From positions 1 to 64,000 of the forward strand of contig DATDEX010000286.1 in assembly GCA_036522895.1 (NCBI GenBank): a DNA stretch of 64,000 bases. Reading direction: 5' to 3'. This document shows positions 23,929 to 32,997 of the stretch, in pieces (position 1 is the first letter of the stretch; every line of letters begins with the position of its first letter). Origin of the DNA: JAIOPA01 sp036522895 (GTDB taxonomy: Bacteria; Eisenbacteria; RBG-16-71-46). Under the pieces are notes generated by a model. That model had not been told where the DNA came from. It saw only the letters and a list, made by a program, of their open reading frames with translations, and ran no database searches. Both the position numbers and the translations under genes were made by a program.

Positions 23929-25770
23929 ATGACGATCTGGATCCGTCCACGCGTCGCGCTCGTGTTCACGATGTTCCTGGTCGCCGCGCTCGGCGTGGCG
24001 ATCCGTCCCGCCGCCGCGCAACTCGTCCCCGGCCCGGCAGAGGGCTACCTCATCATCACGACGAGCGCGCTCGCGAGCGAGTTCCAACTGTTCGCGGAGT
24101 GGAAGCGCCGGCTCGGGCTGCCGACCACGGTGAAGACCATCGAGGCGCTCCGGTCGGAGTATCCGGCCGCGGCAGACGACGCCGAGCGCATGCGCCTCTG
24201 GATCAGGGACCAGTACACCGGCCCTGGCGCGCGCTGGGTGCTGCTCGGCGGAACGGCCGCGCTCGTTCCCACGCGTTACGCGACCACACAGTTCTTCGGC
24301 GGCGCGCTCATCCCCACCGATCTCTATTTCAGTTGCCTCGATGGCTCGTGGAACGCGGACGGCGATGCGCTCTGGGGAGAAGGCTACGCGAGCGCGAGCG
24401 ATCCCGGTGACGATGCCGACCTCCTCCCCGAGGTCTGGGTCGGCCGCGCGCCGGTGACTAACGCGGCGGAAGTACGTGCGTTCGTCGTGCGCAGCATCCA
24501 GGCCTCGCTCGAGCCGGCCCACCCCCGGCCGCCGCGCGCCTTGCTCGCCGCGGAGGTGCTGTTTCCCCAGGTGTGGTCGCAGGGGGACCCGGTGTCGCTC
24601 GACGGGGCGCAGCTCGCCGAGGAGTTGCTGCCGCGGCTGAACGCCGGCGGGTTCGCGACGCGCCGTCTTTACGAGAACTTCAGCGATCCGCAGTGGACCG
24701 CCGGGAGCGAGCCGCTCGGCCGGCAGGCGTTCCTCGACGCGTTCGACGCGGGCAATGATCTCGTGCTCGTGTTCGACTCCGAGACGCAGACCGAGCTAGG
24801 CATGGGCGGATCCGACGTCGTGAGCGTGTCCGACATCGAGGCACTCACGAACACGCTTCCGCTCTCGCACGTGTACTTGTGGGGCGGCCTGGGGCCGTGC
24901 GGGCCCGATTCGCCCATCGGCCCCGCGTTCTTCCATTCACCGGGTGGCTCGCCCAGCGGCGCGGCCACCGTGGTGGGGCTCACGCAGTTCGCGTTCCCGA
25001 CTGCATTGCGTGCGTACGCCGACGAGTACTTCCGACTGCTCATCGACGACGACGTGAGAGCTTTGGGCGAGACGCTGGGCCGCTCGCGGCTTCCGTTCGT
25101 CCAATTCTCGGTGTACGACGGCGTGAACCGCTGGACGCAGATGGCGCTCACGATGTTCGGCGACCCGCAGCTGAGCCTGCCGCGGCGCGCCGCGCACGAC
25201 TTGGCGCTCGCCGCGCCCGCGACCGTCGACGTTGGGGTGGGCGGAGTTCCGGTCCACGTCACCGAGGACGGCGTCGCCAAGCCGGGCGTCGTCGTGACCG
25301 CGTACCGTGCGGCCGAGGGGATCGCGACGGCGACGACCGACGCGCAGGGCGACGCGCTCGTGCCGTTCTCCGCGAGCGCATCGGGAGAGATCTCGCTCAC
25401 GGCTCGCCAACCCGGCTCGCCCGTCGAAGTCGACAGCGTCGACGCGGTCACCCCGACCGGGGTGCCGGCGCCCCCCGGCGTCACCCGATTCGCGTTTGCG
25501 CTGCCCCGGCCCAATCCCAGCTCGGGAGACGTCCTCTTCCGCTGGAGCGTGCCCGCCGACCTGGCGGACGCCCGCTCGAGGCTCGTGCTCCACGATCTCG
25601 CCGGGCGCATCGTTCGCACCTGGGACGCGGGGGCGGGAGCCGCGTCCGCTCGCAGCATGACATGGGACGGCCGCGATGCGATGGGCGGCAGCTCGCCCCC
25701 CGGGCTCTACGTCGCGCGGCTCGTCGTGGGCGATCGAGTGCTCACTCGGCTCGTGGTCCGGACGCGCTGA
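23929..25770 (+). CDS. C25-like pseudoprotease with T9SS sorting domain
   Basis: 613 residues from the ATG at 23929 (GGAG 6 nt upstream). After the signal peptide (FTMFLVAALGVAIRPAAAQ) the C25 fold begins at once (GYLIITTSAL), without the long propeptide of its paralogue at 13550-18133. Shared landmarks are RWVLLGG, IPTDLYFSCLDGSWNADGD, DDADLLPEVWVGRAPV and LDGAQ. At the catalytic sites the His of THVGHG is Ser284 and the Cys of AIDC is Gly320, so the protein cannot be a C25 peptidase of the known kind. A short Ig-like domain and a full type A sorting domain follow (PRPNPSSGDV, VLHDLAGRIV, SPPGLYVARL). A binding, structural or inhibitor role on the surface is plausible. Promoter at 23822-23851. 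Confidence 0.88.
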   Translation: MTIWIRPRVALVFTMFLVAALGVAIRPAAAQLVPGPAEGYLIITTSALASEFQLFAEWKRRLGLPTTVKTIEALRSEYPAAADDAERMRLWIRDQYTGPGARWVLLGGTAALVPTRYATTQFFGGALIPTDLYFSCLDGSWNADGDALWGEGYASASDPGDDADLLPEVWVGRAPVTNAAEVRAFVVRSIQASLEPAHPRPPRALLAAEVLFPQVWSQGDPVSLDGAQLAEELLPRLNAGGFATRRLYENFSDPQWTAGSEPLGRQAFLDAFDAGNDLVLVFDSETQTELGMGGSDVVSVSDIEALTNTLPLSHVYLWGGLGPCGPDSPIGPAFFHSPGGSPSGAATVVGLTQFAFPTALRAYADEYFRLLIDDDVRALGETLGRSRLPFVQFSVYDGVNRWTQMALTMFGDPQLSLPRRAAHDLALAAPATVDVGVGGVPVHVTEDGVAKPGVVVTAYRAAEGIATATTDAQGDALVPFSASASGEISLTARQPGSPVEVDSVDAVTPTGVPAPPGVTRFAFALPRPNPSSGDVLFRWSVPADLADARSRLVLHDLAGRIVRTWDAGAGAASARSMTWDGRDAMGGSSPPGLYVARLVVGDRVLTRLVVRTR

Positions 25771-25888
25771 GCGCGGTCGGCCTGGGCGCGGAGGGCGCGG
25801 CACGCATCGGTGACGTGCATCCGCTAGTCTCGGCAAGTGCCACTGAACTCGCAGGGCAGCGTTGGGAACACGCAGGGAGGCAAGCCCC

Positions 25889-26431
25889 TTGGCTGATGGT
25901 CCGTCACCCACCGATACGTTGCCACTCTCGTCGCACCCCGCGGGCACTCTTCTCCCGTGCGACTCCGAGCTCGTGGGGGTGCTGGTCACGCGCAATGGCC
26001 GCCACCTGGTCGCCATCCGCCCGATCGCCCTGGGCACGCACCTCTTCACGATCGAAGGCCGCGAGATACCGGCACCCACGCGGTATTCGGTGCAAGTGGG
26101 GCCCTCGCTCCACCTCGACCAGGACTGCGCCCGCGATGAGATCGACCTCGTGAGGCGCTACTTCTGGCGGTATCTGGATCATGCCTGCGAGCCCACGACC
26201 GTCATCCGGGACCGGCGGGTGATAGCCATTCGCGAGATCGCCGAGGGTGACTGCGTGTCGTTCGATTACAACACCACCGAGTACGACATGGCCGAGCCGT
26301 TCCAATGCCACTGCGGGAGCGACCAGTGTGTGGGCCTGGTTCGCGGCGCCCGGCATCTGACGCCCGCGCAGCGTGCCCGGGTGGCGCAGTGGCTGCCGGA
26401 GTACCTGCGCTCAAGCCCGCCGGCTACCTGA
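25889..26431 (+). CDS. SET-domain protein with post-SET cysteines
   Basis: About 180 residues from a TTG at 25889, favoured because GGAGG lies 8 nt upstream; another TTG at 25862 would add 9 residues. The SET fold is shown by VAIRPIALGTHLFTIEGREI, the pseudoknot RYLDHACEPTTVI, the catalytic-type DCVSFDYNTTEYD, and a post-SET cluster FQCHCGSDQCVG that would bind zinc near the active site. A putative protein lysine methyltransferase; the target is unknown. Its last 8 bp overlap the 3' end of the convergent gene at 26424. Confidence 0.82.
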   Translation: MADGPSPTDTLPLSSHPAGTLLPCDSELVGVLVTRNGRHLVAIRPIALGTHLFTIEGREIPAPTRYSVQVGPSLHLDQDCARDEIDLVRRYFWRYLDHACEPTTVIRDRRVIAIREIAEGDCVSFDYNTTEYDMAEPFQCHCGSDQCVGLVRGARHLTPAQRARVAQWLPEYLRSSPPAT

Positions 26432-27095
26432 CGCGCAGGTTCGCGAAATAACCGTCGGTGAACGTGTGGGACCACAGCGCGATCGCGCCGTGGGTGTCGC
26501 CCAGCTTGAGATCGTTCACGATCAGCGCGGGCTGTTCCGCGTGGTTCACGTAAAGACGCGCCCTCGTTCCCGAGACCTCGACCCGGAGGTGCGTCCACGC
26601 GCCGGTCTCCATGTCGGCGTAGGCCTCGTACGTCTCCGGCGACTCGGCCCGCAGGCGGCGAAACGAGAACATCGGGGCCGAGGTGTACTGCACGGAATGG
26701 TTTCTCCGCTGCTGGTCGTCGCAGCGCGAATTGGTCGGACGGATGTAGAGGCACTCGAACGAATCCGGGTGGGATTGAACGTGAAACGCCACGCCGATGA
26801 ACCCCCGCGCGTTCGGCACCTGGGGGATCGGCGCCCCGGCGACATCGAGCTCGATGGTGCCGTCCTTGAAATCGCTGCCGGGGACGATCGCCAGCATCGA
26901 GTCGTCATCGGCTTCGTGCCCGAGGCGCGACTGCAAGTGGACCGCGCGCTGACCCCGGTAGACCACAGTCTCGGCCCGGGCCCCCACGAGCGTGAGATCC
27001 CCGATGGGGTCGAGCCGGAGCGTGCGGCCCCTGTCTTTCGCACCCGCGGGAGCGATCGCGGCGACCAACAACATGACCACGAGCAAGACTCTCAT
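26424..27095 (-). CDS. Exported DUF1080/laminarinase-like sugar-binding protein
   Basis: 223 residues from the ATG at 27095, directly followed by a signal peptide (RVLLVVMLLVAAIAPAGA); no Shine-Dalgarno is obvious. The mature part is a concanavalin-type jelly roll: FKDGTIELDVAG, RGFIGVAFHVQ, SFECLYIRPTN, TGAWTHLRVEVSGTRARLYVN and GAIALWSHTFTDGYFANLRV, the pattern of 3-keto-disaccharide hydrolase (DUF1080) and related glycan-binding domains. Catalytic residues cannot be identified with confidence. Likely periplasmic. Its stop codon overlaps the stop region of the convergent SET gene. Confidence 0.75.
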   Translation of the reverse strand: MRVLLVVMLLVAAIAPAGAKDRGRTLRLDPIGDLTLVGARAETVVYRGQRAVHLQSRLGHEADDDSMLAIVPGSDFKDGTIELDVAGAPIPQVPNARGFIGVAFHVQSHPDSFECLYIRPTNSRCDDQQRRNHSVQYTSAPMFSFRRLRAESPETYEAYADMETGAWTHLRVEVSGTRARLYVNHAEQPALIVNDLKLGDTHGAIALWSHTFTDGYFANLRVR

Positions 27096-27326
27096 GCGCG
27101 AATCATGGACACGCGACCGGAATCCGGATATTCGGTCGGGACGAGCGCGAGCGCGGCCCGCCCAGTGCGAAGTTCTGACTTCCGAGCGCGGGCGGGCGGG
27201 GGCACCTTCTCTTCTGCCAGGGGAGGAGCCCCACGCCAGGCATGCGACAGGGGGCGGCGCAATTCCGCTCACCCATCAGCCCCAGCCTCGCGTAAACTCA
27301 TGCAGCCCTTTTCGCAGGAGGTCCTC

Positions 27327-29903
27327 ATGCTGATGCCCTCGCGGCTACGCTTCGTTCTGATCGGCCTGCTTGCGCTCGCGCTCGCTTCCCCTTCTCGTGC
27401 GGCACGCTGGGTCGAGCTGTCGCCCGCCGACACGACGCGGCCGATCTCGCGTGCGGCCCACAGCGTGGTGCTCGATGCGCCTGGGCGCCGGCTCGTCGCC
27501 TGGGGCGGTCGCCTCCCCGCCGACGAGGTGTGGGCGCTTCCACTGGATGGCCCCGCGATCTGGGCGCGGCTGCGGGTGGACGGCCTGCCGCCCGCCGCGC
27601 GCTCCATCGCCTCGACCATCTTCGATCCCGTTCGCCGCCGAATGGTGGTCTTTGGCGGTGGCACGGGAGAGGGCGCGTTCCCGACCTCGAACGAGGTCTG
27701 GGCGCTCTCGCTCGATGGGACGCCTCGCTGGCGGCAGCTCGCCCCGGCCGGGACGCCACCCGACCTGCGCGAGCTGCACTGCGCCATCTACGATCCGGTG
27801 CGCGACCGCATGCTCGTGTTCGGTGGCTTCTCCACGGTGACGCCGCCGTACGGCACGTACGAGAACTCGGTCTGGGAGCTGACGCTCGGCGACCCGCCCA
27901 CGTGGCGCCACCTCTTGCCCACCGGGGTGCCGCCCTCGAGCCGCGTCGGCGCCAGCATGGTCTATGACGCGGCCCATGACCGCGCGATCGTGTTCGGCGG
28001 TAACAACCCCACCGACCCGGGCGCCATGACGTACCACGACGACGTCTTCGAGCTTAGACTCGCCGAGCCGCCGGCCTGGAGGCCGATGACCACCACCGGT
28101 ACGCCGCCATCACCCCGGTACGAGCAGGCGATGGCCATGGACGATGCGCGTGGCCGGATGCTCGTGTTCGGCGGCCGTGGCTACAACGTCATCCCGCTGG
28201 CCGACACGTGGGCGCTCGACCTGAACGTCTACCCGCCGGCGTGGCGGCAAGCGGGGCCCGACGCCTCGTTCCCTCGCTACCACTCGGTCGCGATTCTGGA
28301 TCCCGCGACGGACCGCCTGATCGTGGACGGAGGCTTCGTCGGTCAAGGCGGTGGCTACTACGTCGACCAGACGATCGCGCTCTCGCTCACGGGTCAAACC
28401 GCGTGGCAGGTGCTGGATCCCGGGATTCCGCCCTCCGCGCCTGCGCGGCGCGCGTCCCCCGTACCGCTCCTGGACCCGTTCGGGCGCCAGCTCATCGTCG
28501 AGGGTGGCTATGACAACAGCACATTCGGCGCTTACGTCGGGTACGCCCAGTACGATTTCCCGAAGGACATCTGGACCTGGCCCCTGGATTCGCCTTCGCC
28601 GCGGTGGACCCGGGTATCTGCGACGCAACCGCTGCCGTTCCTCGGCCCGGGGCGCGCCGTGCTCGATCCCGTTCGGCGCCAGCAGGTGCGCTTCTTCCAG
28701 GACGCGCTGGCTCCGAACCGCATGTCCAGCGTGGGGGTGCTGCCGCTGGACGGCTCGGCCGGCTGGACGCCCGTGATCGTGTCGGGCGTCGAGCCGCCCA
28801 CCCGTCTGGATTTCTCGACCGCCTACGATCCCGTTCGCGATCGCATCCTGCTCGCGGGCGGATACACGACCAGCTCGCGTTCCTACACACGAACCCCGCG
28901 GCGCGATGTTTGGTCGCTCTCGCTCGCGGGCACGCCCGCGTGGACGATGCTGCGCGACGACGTCCCCGGCGGGCCGGTGCTGCTGCCGGAGGCGCTGTTC
29001 TTCGATCCTGCGGCCGACCAATTCCTGGGCGTCGGCTATGCTGAGCAGGGCAAGACCGGGACCTGGTCGCTCGCGGCCGATGGTGCTTCGCCCTGGCAGT
29101 TCGTGGCGCCGCTCGGGCCGGCGTACGGGACGGTGAGCTTCGACCCCGCCGTGCGCGAGCTCGTGTCGATCGACCTCGAGGACGGCGACGCGCTGCACCA
29201 CGTCCTCTCGGACACCGCCGGCTGGGTCCCTCTAGAGGTGGCTGGCGAGCCGCCACCCGGGCGGTACTACAGCCGCGTCGAGTTCGATCCATTCCATCGC
29301 CGCGTGCTCGTCTTCGGAGGGGAGGCGAGGACGGTGTCCGGGCCGCTCGGGGACCTGTGGGCGCTCGAGCTGGATCGCGCATCGCCGACGGTGAGCGTGC
29401 CGGGGCCCGATCTCGTCAGGATCAACTGGCACACCAATCTCGCGGCCGGTGCGCGGGTGAGCGCGGAGCGCCGCGACGCCGCACAGGATTGGCGCGCGTT
29501 GACGCCTCTCGCAATCGACGCGAACGGGTACGTCCGTCTCGAGGACGCCGACGTCCGGCCCGGCCTTGCGCTCGATTACCGCCTGCGTTTCAACGGTACC
29601 GTCCTGCCGGGGAGCGAGCAGCACCTCACGGTGGCACCCCGCCCGGCGCTGGCCCTGGCAGGTGCGCGTCCGAATCCTGCCGTCGGCACGGCCTCGCTCG
29701 TGTTCACGCTCACCGGGCCATTCCCCGCGAAGCTCGAGCTGTTCGACGTCTCGGGTCGGAGCGTGGCCTCGCGGGGCGTGGGCGGGATGGGGGCCGGCGA
29801 GCACGTGCTCGCGCTCGAGCAGCGGTTAGCGCCCGGTCTCTACGTCGCCGTGCTGACGCAATCCGGCGAACGCCTGATACGAAGGTTCGTCGTCACGCGA
29901 TGA
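27327..29903 (+). CDS. Secreted Kelch-repeat protein with T9SS sorting domain
   Basis: 858 residues from the ATG at 27327 (AGGAGG 5 nt upstream; ATG at 27333 is the alternative). Signal peptide RFVLIGLLALALASPSRA. The body consists of Kelch-type blades with the recurring pattern YDPVRDRMLVFGG, then EVWALSLDG, then W..L.P.G.PP..R, probably two propellers. An Ig-like domain (VRINWHTNLAAGARVSAERRD) leads to a type A sorting domain (GARPNPAVG, KLELFDVSGRSV, APGLYVAVL). Related in design to the protein at 44906-47485. Surface-exposed binding or a galactose-oxidase-like role is possible; no copper ligands were identified. Confidence 0.85.
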   Translation: MLMPSRLRFVLIGLLALALASPSRAARWVELSPADTTRPISRAAHSVVLDAPGRRLVAWGGRLPADEVWALPLDGPAIWARLRVDGLPPAARSIASTIFDPVRRRMVVFGGGTGEGAFPTSNEVWALSLDGTPRWRQLAPAGTPPDLRELHCAIYDPVRDRMLVFGGFSTVTPPYGTYENSVWELTLGDPPTWRHLLPTGVPPSSRVGASMVYDAAHDRAIVFGGNNPTDPGAMTYHDDVFELRLAEPPAWRPMTTTGTPPSPRYEQAMAMDDARGRMLVFGGRGYNVIPLADTWALDLNVYPPAWRQAGPDASFPRYHSVAILDPATDRLIVDGGFVGQGGGYYVDQTIALSLTGQTAWQVLDPGIPPSAPARRASPVPLLDPFGRQLIVEGGYDNSTFGAYVGYAQYDFPKDIWTWPLDSPSPRWTRVSATQPLPFLGPGRAVLDPVRRQQVRFFQDALAPNRMSSVGVLPLDGSAGWTPVIVSGVEPPTRLDFSTAYDPVRDRILLAGGYTTSSRSYTRTPRRDVWSLSLAGTPAWTMLRDDVPGGPVLLPEALFFDPAADQFLGVGYAEQGKTGTWSLAADGASPWQFVAPLGPAYGTVSFDPAVRELVSIDLEDGDALHHVLSDTAGWVPLEVAGEPPPGRYYSRVEFDPFHRRVLVFGGEARTVSGPLGDLWALELDRASPTVSVPGPDLVRINWHTNLAAGARVSAERRDAAQDWRALTPLAIDANGYVRLEDADVRPGLALDYRLRFNGTVLPGSEQHLTVAPRPALALAGARPNPAVGTASLVFTLTGPFPAKLELFDVSGRSVASRGVGGMGAGEHVLALEQRLAPGLYVAVLTQSGERLIRRFVVTR

Positions 29904-29969
29904 GAGGGTGGGCGCCACGCCAAGCGTCGTTCGTCTTGCCTGGTCCGGTGAAGCCGCGCCCTGCTCGCG

Positions 29970-30632
29970 TCACGCAGGCGGGGACTGGTCCCCTCTCGCG
30001 TAGAGTTCCACCACCCAGGTCGCGTTGCCGCTGCGTGCGACGCGTCGCAGGGAGGCGCGCTCGAGCACGGCCGCGATGCGTGCGGGCGGGTGGACGAAGC
30101 TCCGGAACGCGTTGCGCGTGATCCGCCGCCACAGGTTCTCGAGCGCGATCGCCCAGCGCACGTACCAGCGGTCCCGTGGGTAGCTCAGCGCGAGCAGCCG
30201 CCGCGTGCAGCCCGCAGCGCGCACGAGCAGCGACTCGAAATCGGGATAGCAGCACACCACGCGATCGAGCGTGACCACGTCGGCCGGCTCGGGAGGGGTC
30301 ACGAGCGCGGCGAAGTCCCCGGCGAGAAGGACGGCGCGCTCCGCCCAGCCGCGCTCCCCGAACTGGCGCCTGGCCACCGCCAGGTAGGCGGGTGAGGCGT
30401 CCACCTCGACGACCCCGCCGAACCCCGCGGCCAGTAGCTCGAGCCCGAGCACGCCGATCCCGCCGCCCACGTCGAGCAGGTGCGCCCCCTCGAGCGGCCG
30501 GCGGCGCAACTCCTCGAGGATCAACCGCGTCGTCGGCTTCGGCCCCTTCTTGCGGTAGCTCCGGAGATCCGATTCCGCCACCTTGGGGCCGAAGAGCTCA
30601 CCCGTCGCGGCACAGTGGGCGCAGCAGTCCAC
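29970..30632 (-). CDS. Class I SAM-dependent methyltransferase
   Basis: 220 residues from a GTG at 30632 with AAGGAGGG about 8 nt upstream. The Rossmann fold has motif I LLDVGGGIGVLGLEL, motif II VEVDASPAY and motif IV VVTLDRVVCCYPD. The N-terminus holds a small Cys cluster (DCCAHCAATGELF) that could bind a metal. Overall resemblance is to Mg-protoporphyrin IX methyltransferase-like and related small-molecule enzymes, but the substrate is not readable. It lies 84 bp downstream of the DinB-like gene on the same strand and may be co-transcribed with it. Confidence 0.8.
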   Translation of the reverse strand: MDCCAHCAATGELFGPKVAESDLRSYRKKGPKPTTRLILEELRRRPLEGAHLLDVGGGIGVLGLELLAAGFGGVVEVDASPAYLAVARRQFGERGWAERAVLLAGDFAALVTPPEPADVVTLDRVVCCYPDFESLLVRAAGCTRRLLALSYPRDRWYVRWAIALENLWRRITRNAFRSFVHPPARIAAVLERASLRRVARSGNATWVVELYARGDQSPPA

Positions 30633-30716
30633 GTGATCTCCCTCCTTGCTTTACTGCGTGCACGCGAGCGGTCGGTCGAGCGCGATTCCGGCGCGCGACC
30701 TGGCGACGGACGATCG

Positions 30717-31232
30717 CTACGATCGGCGCTGCGCTCGCGCCTCGTCCTCGGCGGTGGGGCCTCGTGTCGTGCGGTCGATCTGCCGGATGGCACCCATGTG
30801 GTAGGCGAAGTGCACGACGCTGCCCGCGAGCCACCCGGCCTCGACGTCGCTCACCTCTCGCGGGGTGCGGAGGACGACCGCCCAGGCGTGCGCTTCGCGA
30901 CGGAGCTCGTCGAGCAGCTTCCGCCACTCCGAGTCCGACACGACGTTCTTCCGCCAACTCGCCGTCCAGTCCATGTCCGGCCAGGGCGGCGGCGAGCCGC
31001 TCGCCCACCGGTTGAGCAGCGATAGCCCATAGCGGAGGTGATCGACGTGCGCCGCGATCGACGAGCCGTCATGCGCGGCGGAGGCCGCAGCGGCAGGCAG
31101 CCGCTCGAGCGCCGCGAGCAGCCCTCCGTCGCCCTGGTTGAGCACGTAGGTGCGCCCGCTCGAGTCCGACGAGCCGTCGGCGAGCTCGCTCCAGAGGGTC
31201 AGCAGGAGAGGGGCGAAGGGTCCAGTATCCAT
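30717..31232 (-). CDS. DinB-like four-helix protein
   Basis: 171 residues from the ATG at 31232. Predicted all-helical with the metal-binding histidines of the DinB/YfiT superfamily: AAHVDHLRYG in the second helix and VVHFAYHMGAIRQID in the last. Members bind a divalent metal and some act as thiol-dependent S-transferases; most are of unknown function. It lies upstream of the methyltransferase gene and divergent from the decarboxylase gene at 31475, with 242 bp between them. Confidence 0.75.
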   Translation of the reverse strand: MDTGPFAPLLLTLWSELADGSSDSSGRTYVLNQGDGGLLAALERLPAAAASAAHDGSSIAAHVDHLRYGLSLLNRWASGSPPPWPDMDWTASWRKNVVSDSEWRKLLDELRREAHAWAVVLRTPREVSDVEAGWLAGSVVHFAYHMGAIRQIDRTTRGPTAEDEARAQRRS

Positions 31233-31474
31233 GGCAAAGTCAGAGAGCGAAAGGGTGCCGGCGAACTCGACGCGCGAGAACCGCCGAGCGGATTGCGCCC
31301 GACCCGCGGCGCGCTCAAGGGAAGTTCATCCGCGAATCTAACGTGTCGCCGGCTGGACCCGCAACCGGCCCACGTGCAGGATTGGAGCGAGGATGCGGCC
31401 CCACGTGATCCCCACGAGGTCGCGGAAGCAGGCCGCGGCATGAATGTCCCAGCGCGGAGTCCGGGAGGCCGGGA

Positions 31475-32905
31475 GTGAACGCACCGAATCGGCTCATGGA
31501 GACGCTCGAGTCGCTCGAGGGGCGCGCGCGCGAGCTCGACACCACGCCGCAGGCGCTGTCCGCCTGGCTCGAGCAACTGGCGCGATTCTCGGCGGAGTTC
31601 CTGGCAGCGAATGCGGATGGACCCGCGTTCCACGGCCAGGGCGCGGGACCCCCTCCGCGCACGCCGCTGCCGGCGGCCCCGGAGCCATTCGAAGCGGTGC
31701 TCGAGGAGTACCGCCAGTCGGTCATGACCCGCAGCCTCGTGGCGACCTCCGGAAGGTTTTTCGGGTATGTGCCCGGGGGCGGGCTGCCGAGTGCCGCGAT
31801 CGGGGACTTCCTGGCCGCCCTCACGAACCCGTACGCGAGCGTCTACGGCGCGTCGCCCGGGGCCGCCCAGATCGAGAACAGTGCGATTCAGTGGCTGATC
31901 GAGTTGATCGGATACCCCGCGGGTGCCTGGGGGACGCTTCAGAGCGGTGGCTCGCTGGCGACGCTGACGGCGGTCGTCGCGGCCCGCGAGGCGCGCCCCG
32001 CGGCGGAGCGCGCGCGCGGGGTGGTCTACCTCACCGACGAATGCCACATCGCCATCCGCAAGGCGCTCCACATCGCGGGGGTTGGCGAGCTGCCCGTGCG
32101 CACACTGCCGGTCGACGGCCAATTGCGAATGTCGGTGCCCGACCTGGCGCGTCAGATCGAAGAGGATCGACGCCTCGGCCTCTTGCCATGGATCGTCTTC
32201 GCGAGCGCGGGAACGGTGAACACCGGCGCCGTCGACCCGCTGGACGAGATCGCGGCGGTCGCTGCCCGGAGCGGCCTCTGGTTTCACGTTGACGCGGCCT
32301 ACGGCGGGTTCTTCATCCTGACCGACCGCGCGCGTGGGCCGCTCGCGGGCATGGCCCGTGCCGACTCGGTCGTGCTGGACCCGCACAAGGGGCTCTTCCT
32401 GCCCTACGGCTGCGGCGCGGTCCTTGTGCGCGACGGCGAGGCGCTCCGCAAAGGCTTCTCCTTCACGTCCAGCTACCTGAGCGACGTGCACCACGACACG
32501 GACTCCTCTCCGGCGGACTACTCGCCCGAGCTGACCCGACACTTCCGCGGGCTCCGGCTGTGGATGAGCCTCAAGCTCCACGGGATCGAGCGCTTTCGGG
32601 CGGCGCTGGAGGAGAAGCTGATCCTGGCGCAGCTGGCCTACGAGCGACTGGCCGCCATGCCCGGGCTCGAGACGGTCCCCGCACCCCAGCTCTCCTGCGT
32701 TGCGTTCCGCGTTCGCGGCCCTGGAGATCAGGCCACCGATCGACTGCTCGCCCACCTGCTCCAGCGCGGCCGCGTGCAGTTGAGCTCCACGCGGCTCTGG
32801 GGAAGGCTCCATCTGCGGCTCTGCGTCCTGTGCTTCCGGTCACACCGGAGCGATCTCGAGGAGGCGTTGGCGGAGATCGAGGCCGCGCTGCCGGCGGACG
32901 TCTGA
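31475..32905 (+). CDS. PLP-dependent group II amino-acid decarboxylase
   Basis: 476 residues from a GTG at 31475 with GGGAGG 8 nt upstream. Domains and motifs of aromatic-L-amino-acid decarboxylases are complete: SPGAAQIEN and GYPAGAWGTLQSGGSLATLTAV (phosphate and substrate binding), DECHIAIRKAL, WFHVDAAYGGFF, and DPHKGLFLPYGCG with the PLP-binding Lys305. The length fits the family (about 470-490). It should decarboxylate an aromatic or related amino acid to its amine in the cytosol; which one cannot be told. Soluble, with no signal peptide. Confidence 0.9.
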   Translation: MNAPNRLMETLESLEGRARELDTTPQALSAWLEQLARFSAEFLAANADGPAFHGQGAGPPPRTPLPAAPEPFEAVLEEYRQSVMTRSLVATSGRFFGYVPGGGLPSAAIGDFLAALTNPYASVYGASPGAAQIENSAIQWLIELIGYPAGAWGTLQSGGSLATLTAVVAAREARPAAERARGVVYLTDECHIAIRKALHIAGVGELPVRTLPVDGQLRMSVPDLARQIEEDRRLGLLPWIVFASAGTVNTGAVDPLDEIAAVAARSGLWFHVDAAYGGFFILTDRARGPLAGMARADSVVLDPHKGLFLPYGCGAVLVRDGEALRKGFSFTSSYLSDVHHDTDSSPADYSPELTRHFRGLRLWMSLKLHGIERFRAALEEKLILAQLAYERLAAMPGLETVPAPQLSCVAFRVRGPGDQATDRLLAHLLQRGRVQLSSTRLWGRLHLRLCVLCFRSHRSDLEEALAEIEAALPADV

Positions 32906-32946
32906 GGTCCGCCACGGGCAACGCGGGAAGGGGAGAGGAGTTCGAC

Positions 32947-32997
32947 ATGCGGGACCTGCGATCGTTCGCCTGCTTCGCTCGCCGGGCGGCAAGGTGA
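32947..32997 (+). CDS. Possible 16-residue leader peptide
   Basis: A short frame (MRDLRSFACFARRAAR) preceded by GAGAGGAG, lying between the decarboxylase and the membrane glycosyltransferase. Its TGA (32995-32997) shares a base with the ATG of the next gene, a classic TGATG coupling arrangement. It may serve to load ribosomes on the downstream gene, or it may be chance. Confidence 0.3.
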   Translation: MRDLRSFACFARRAAR

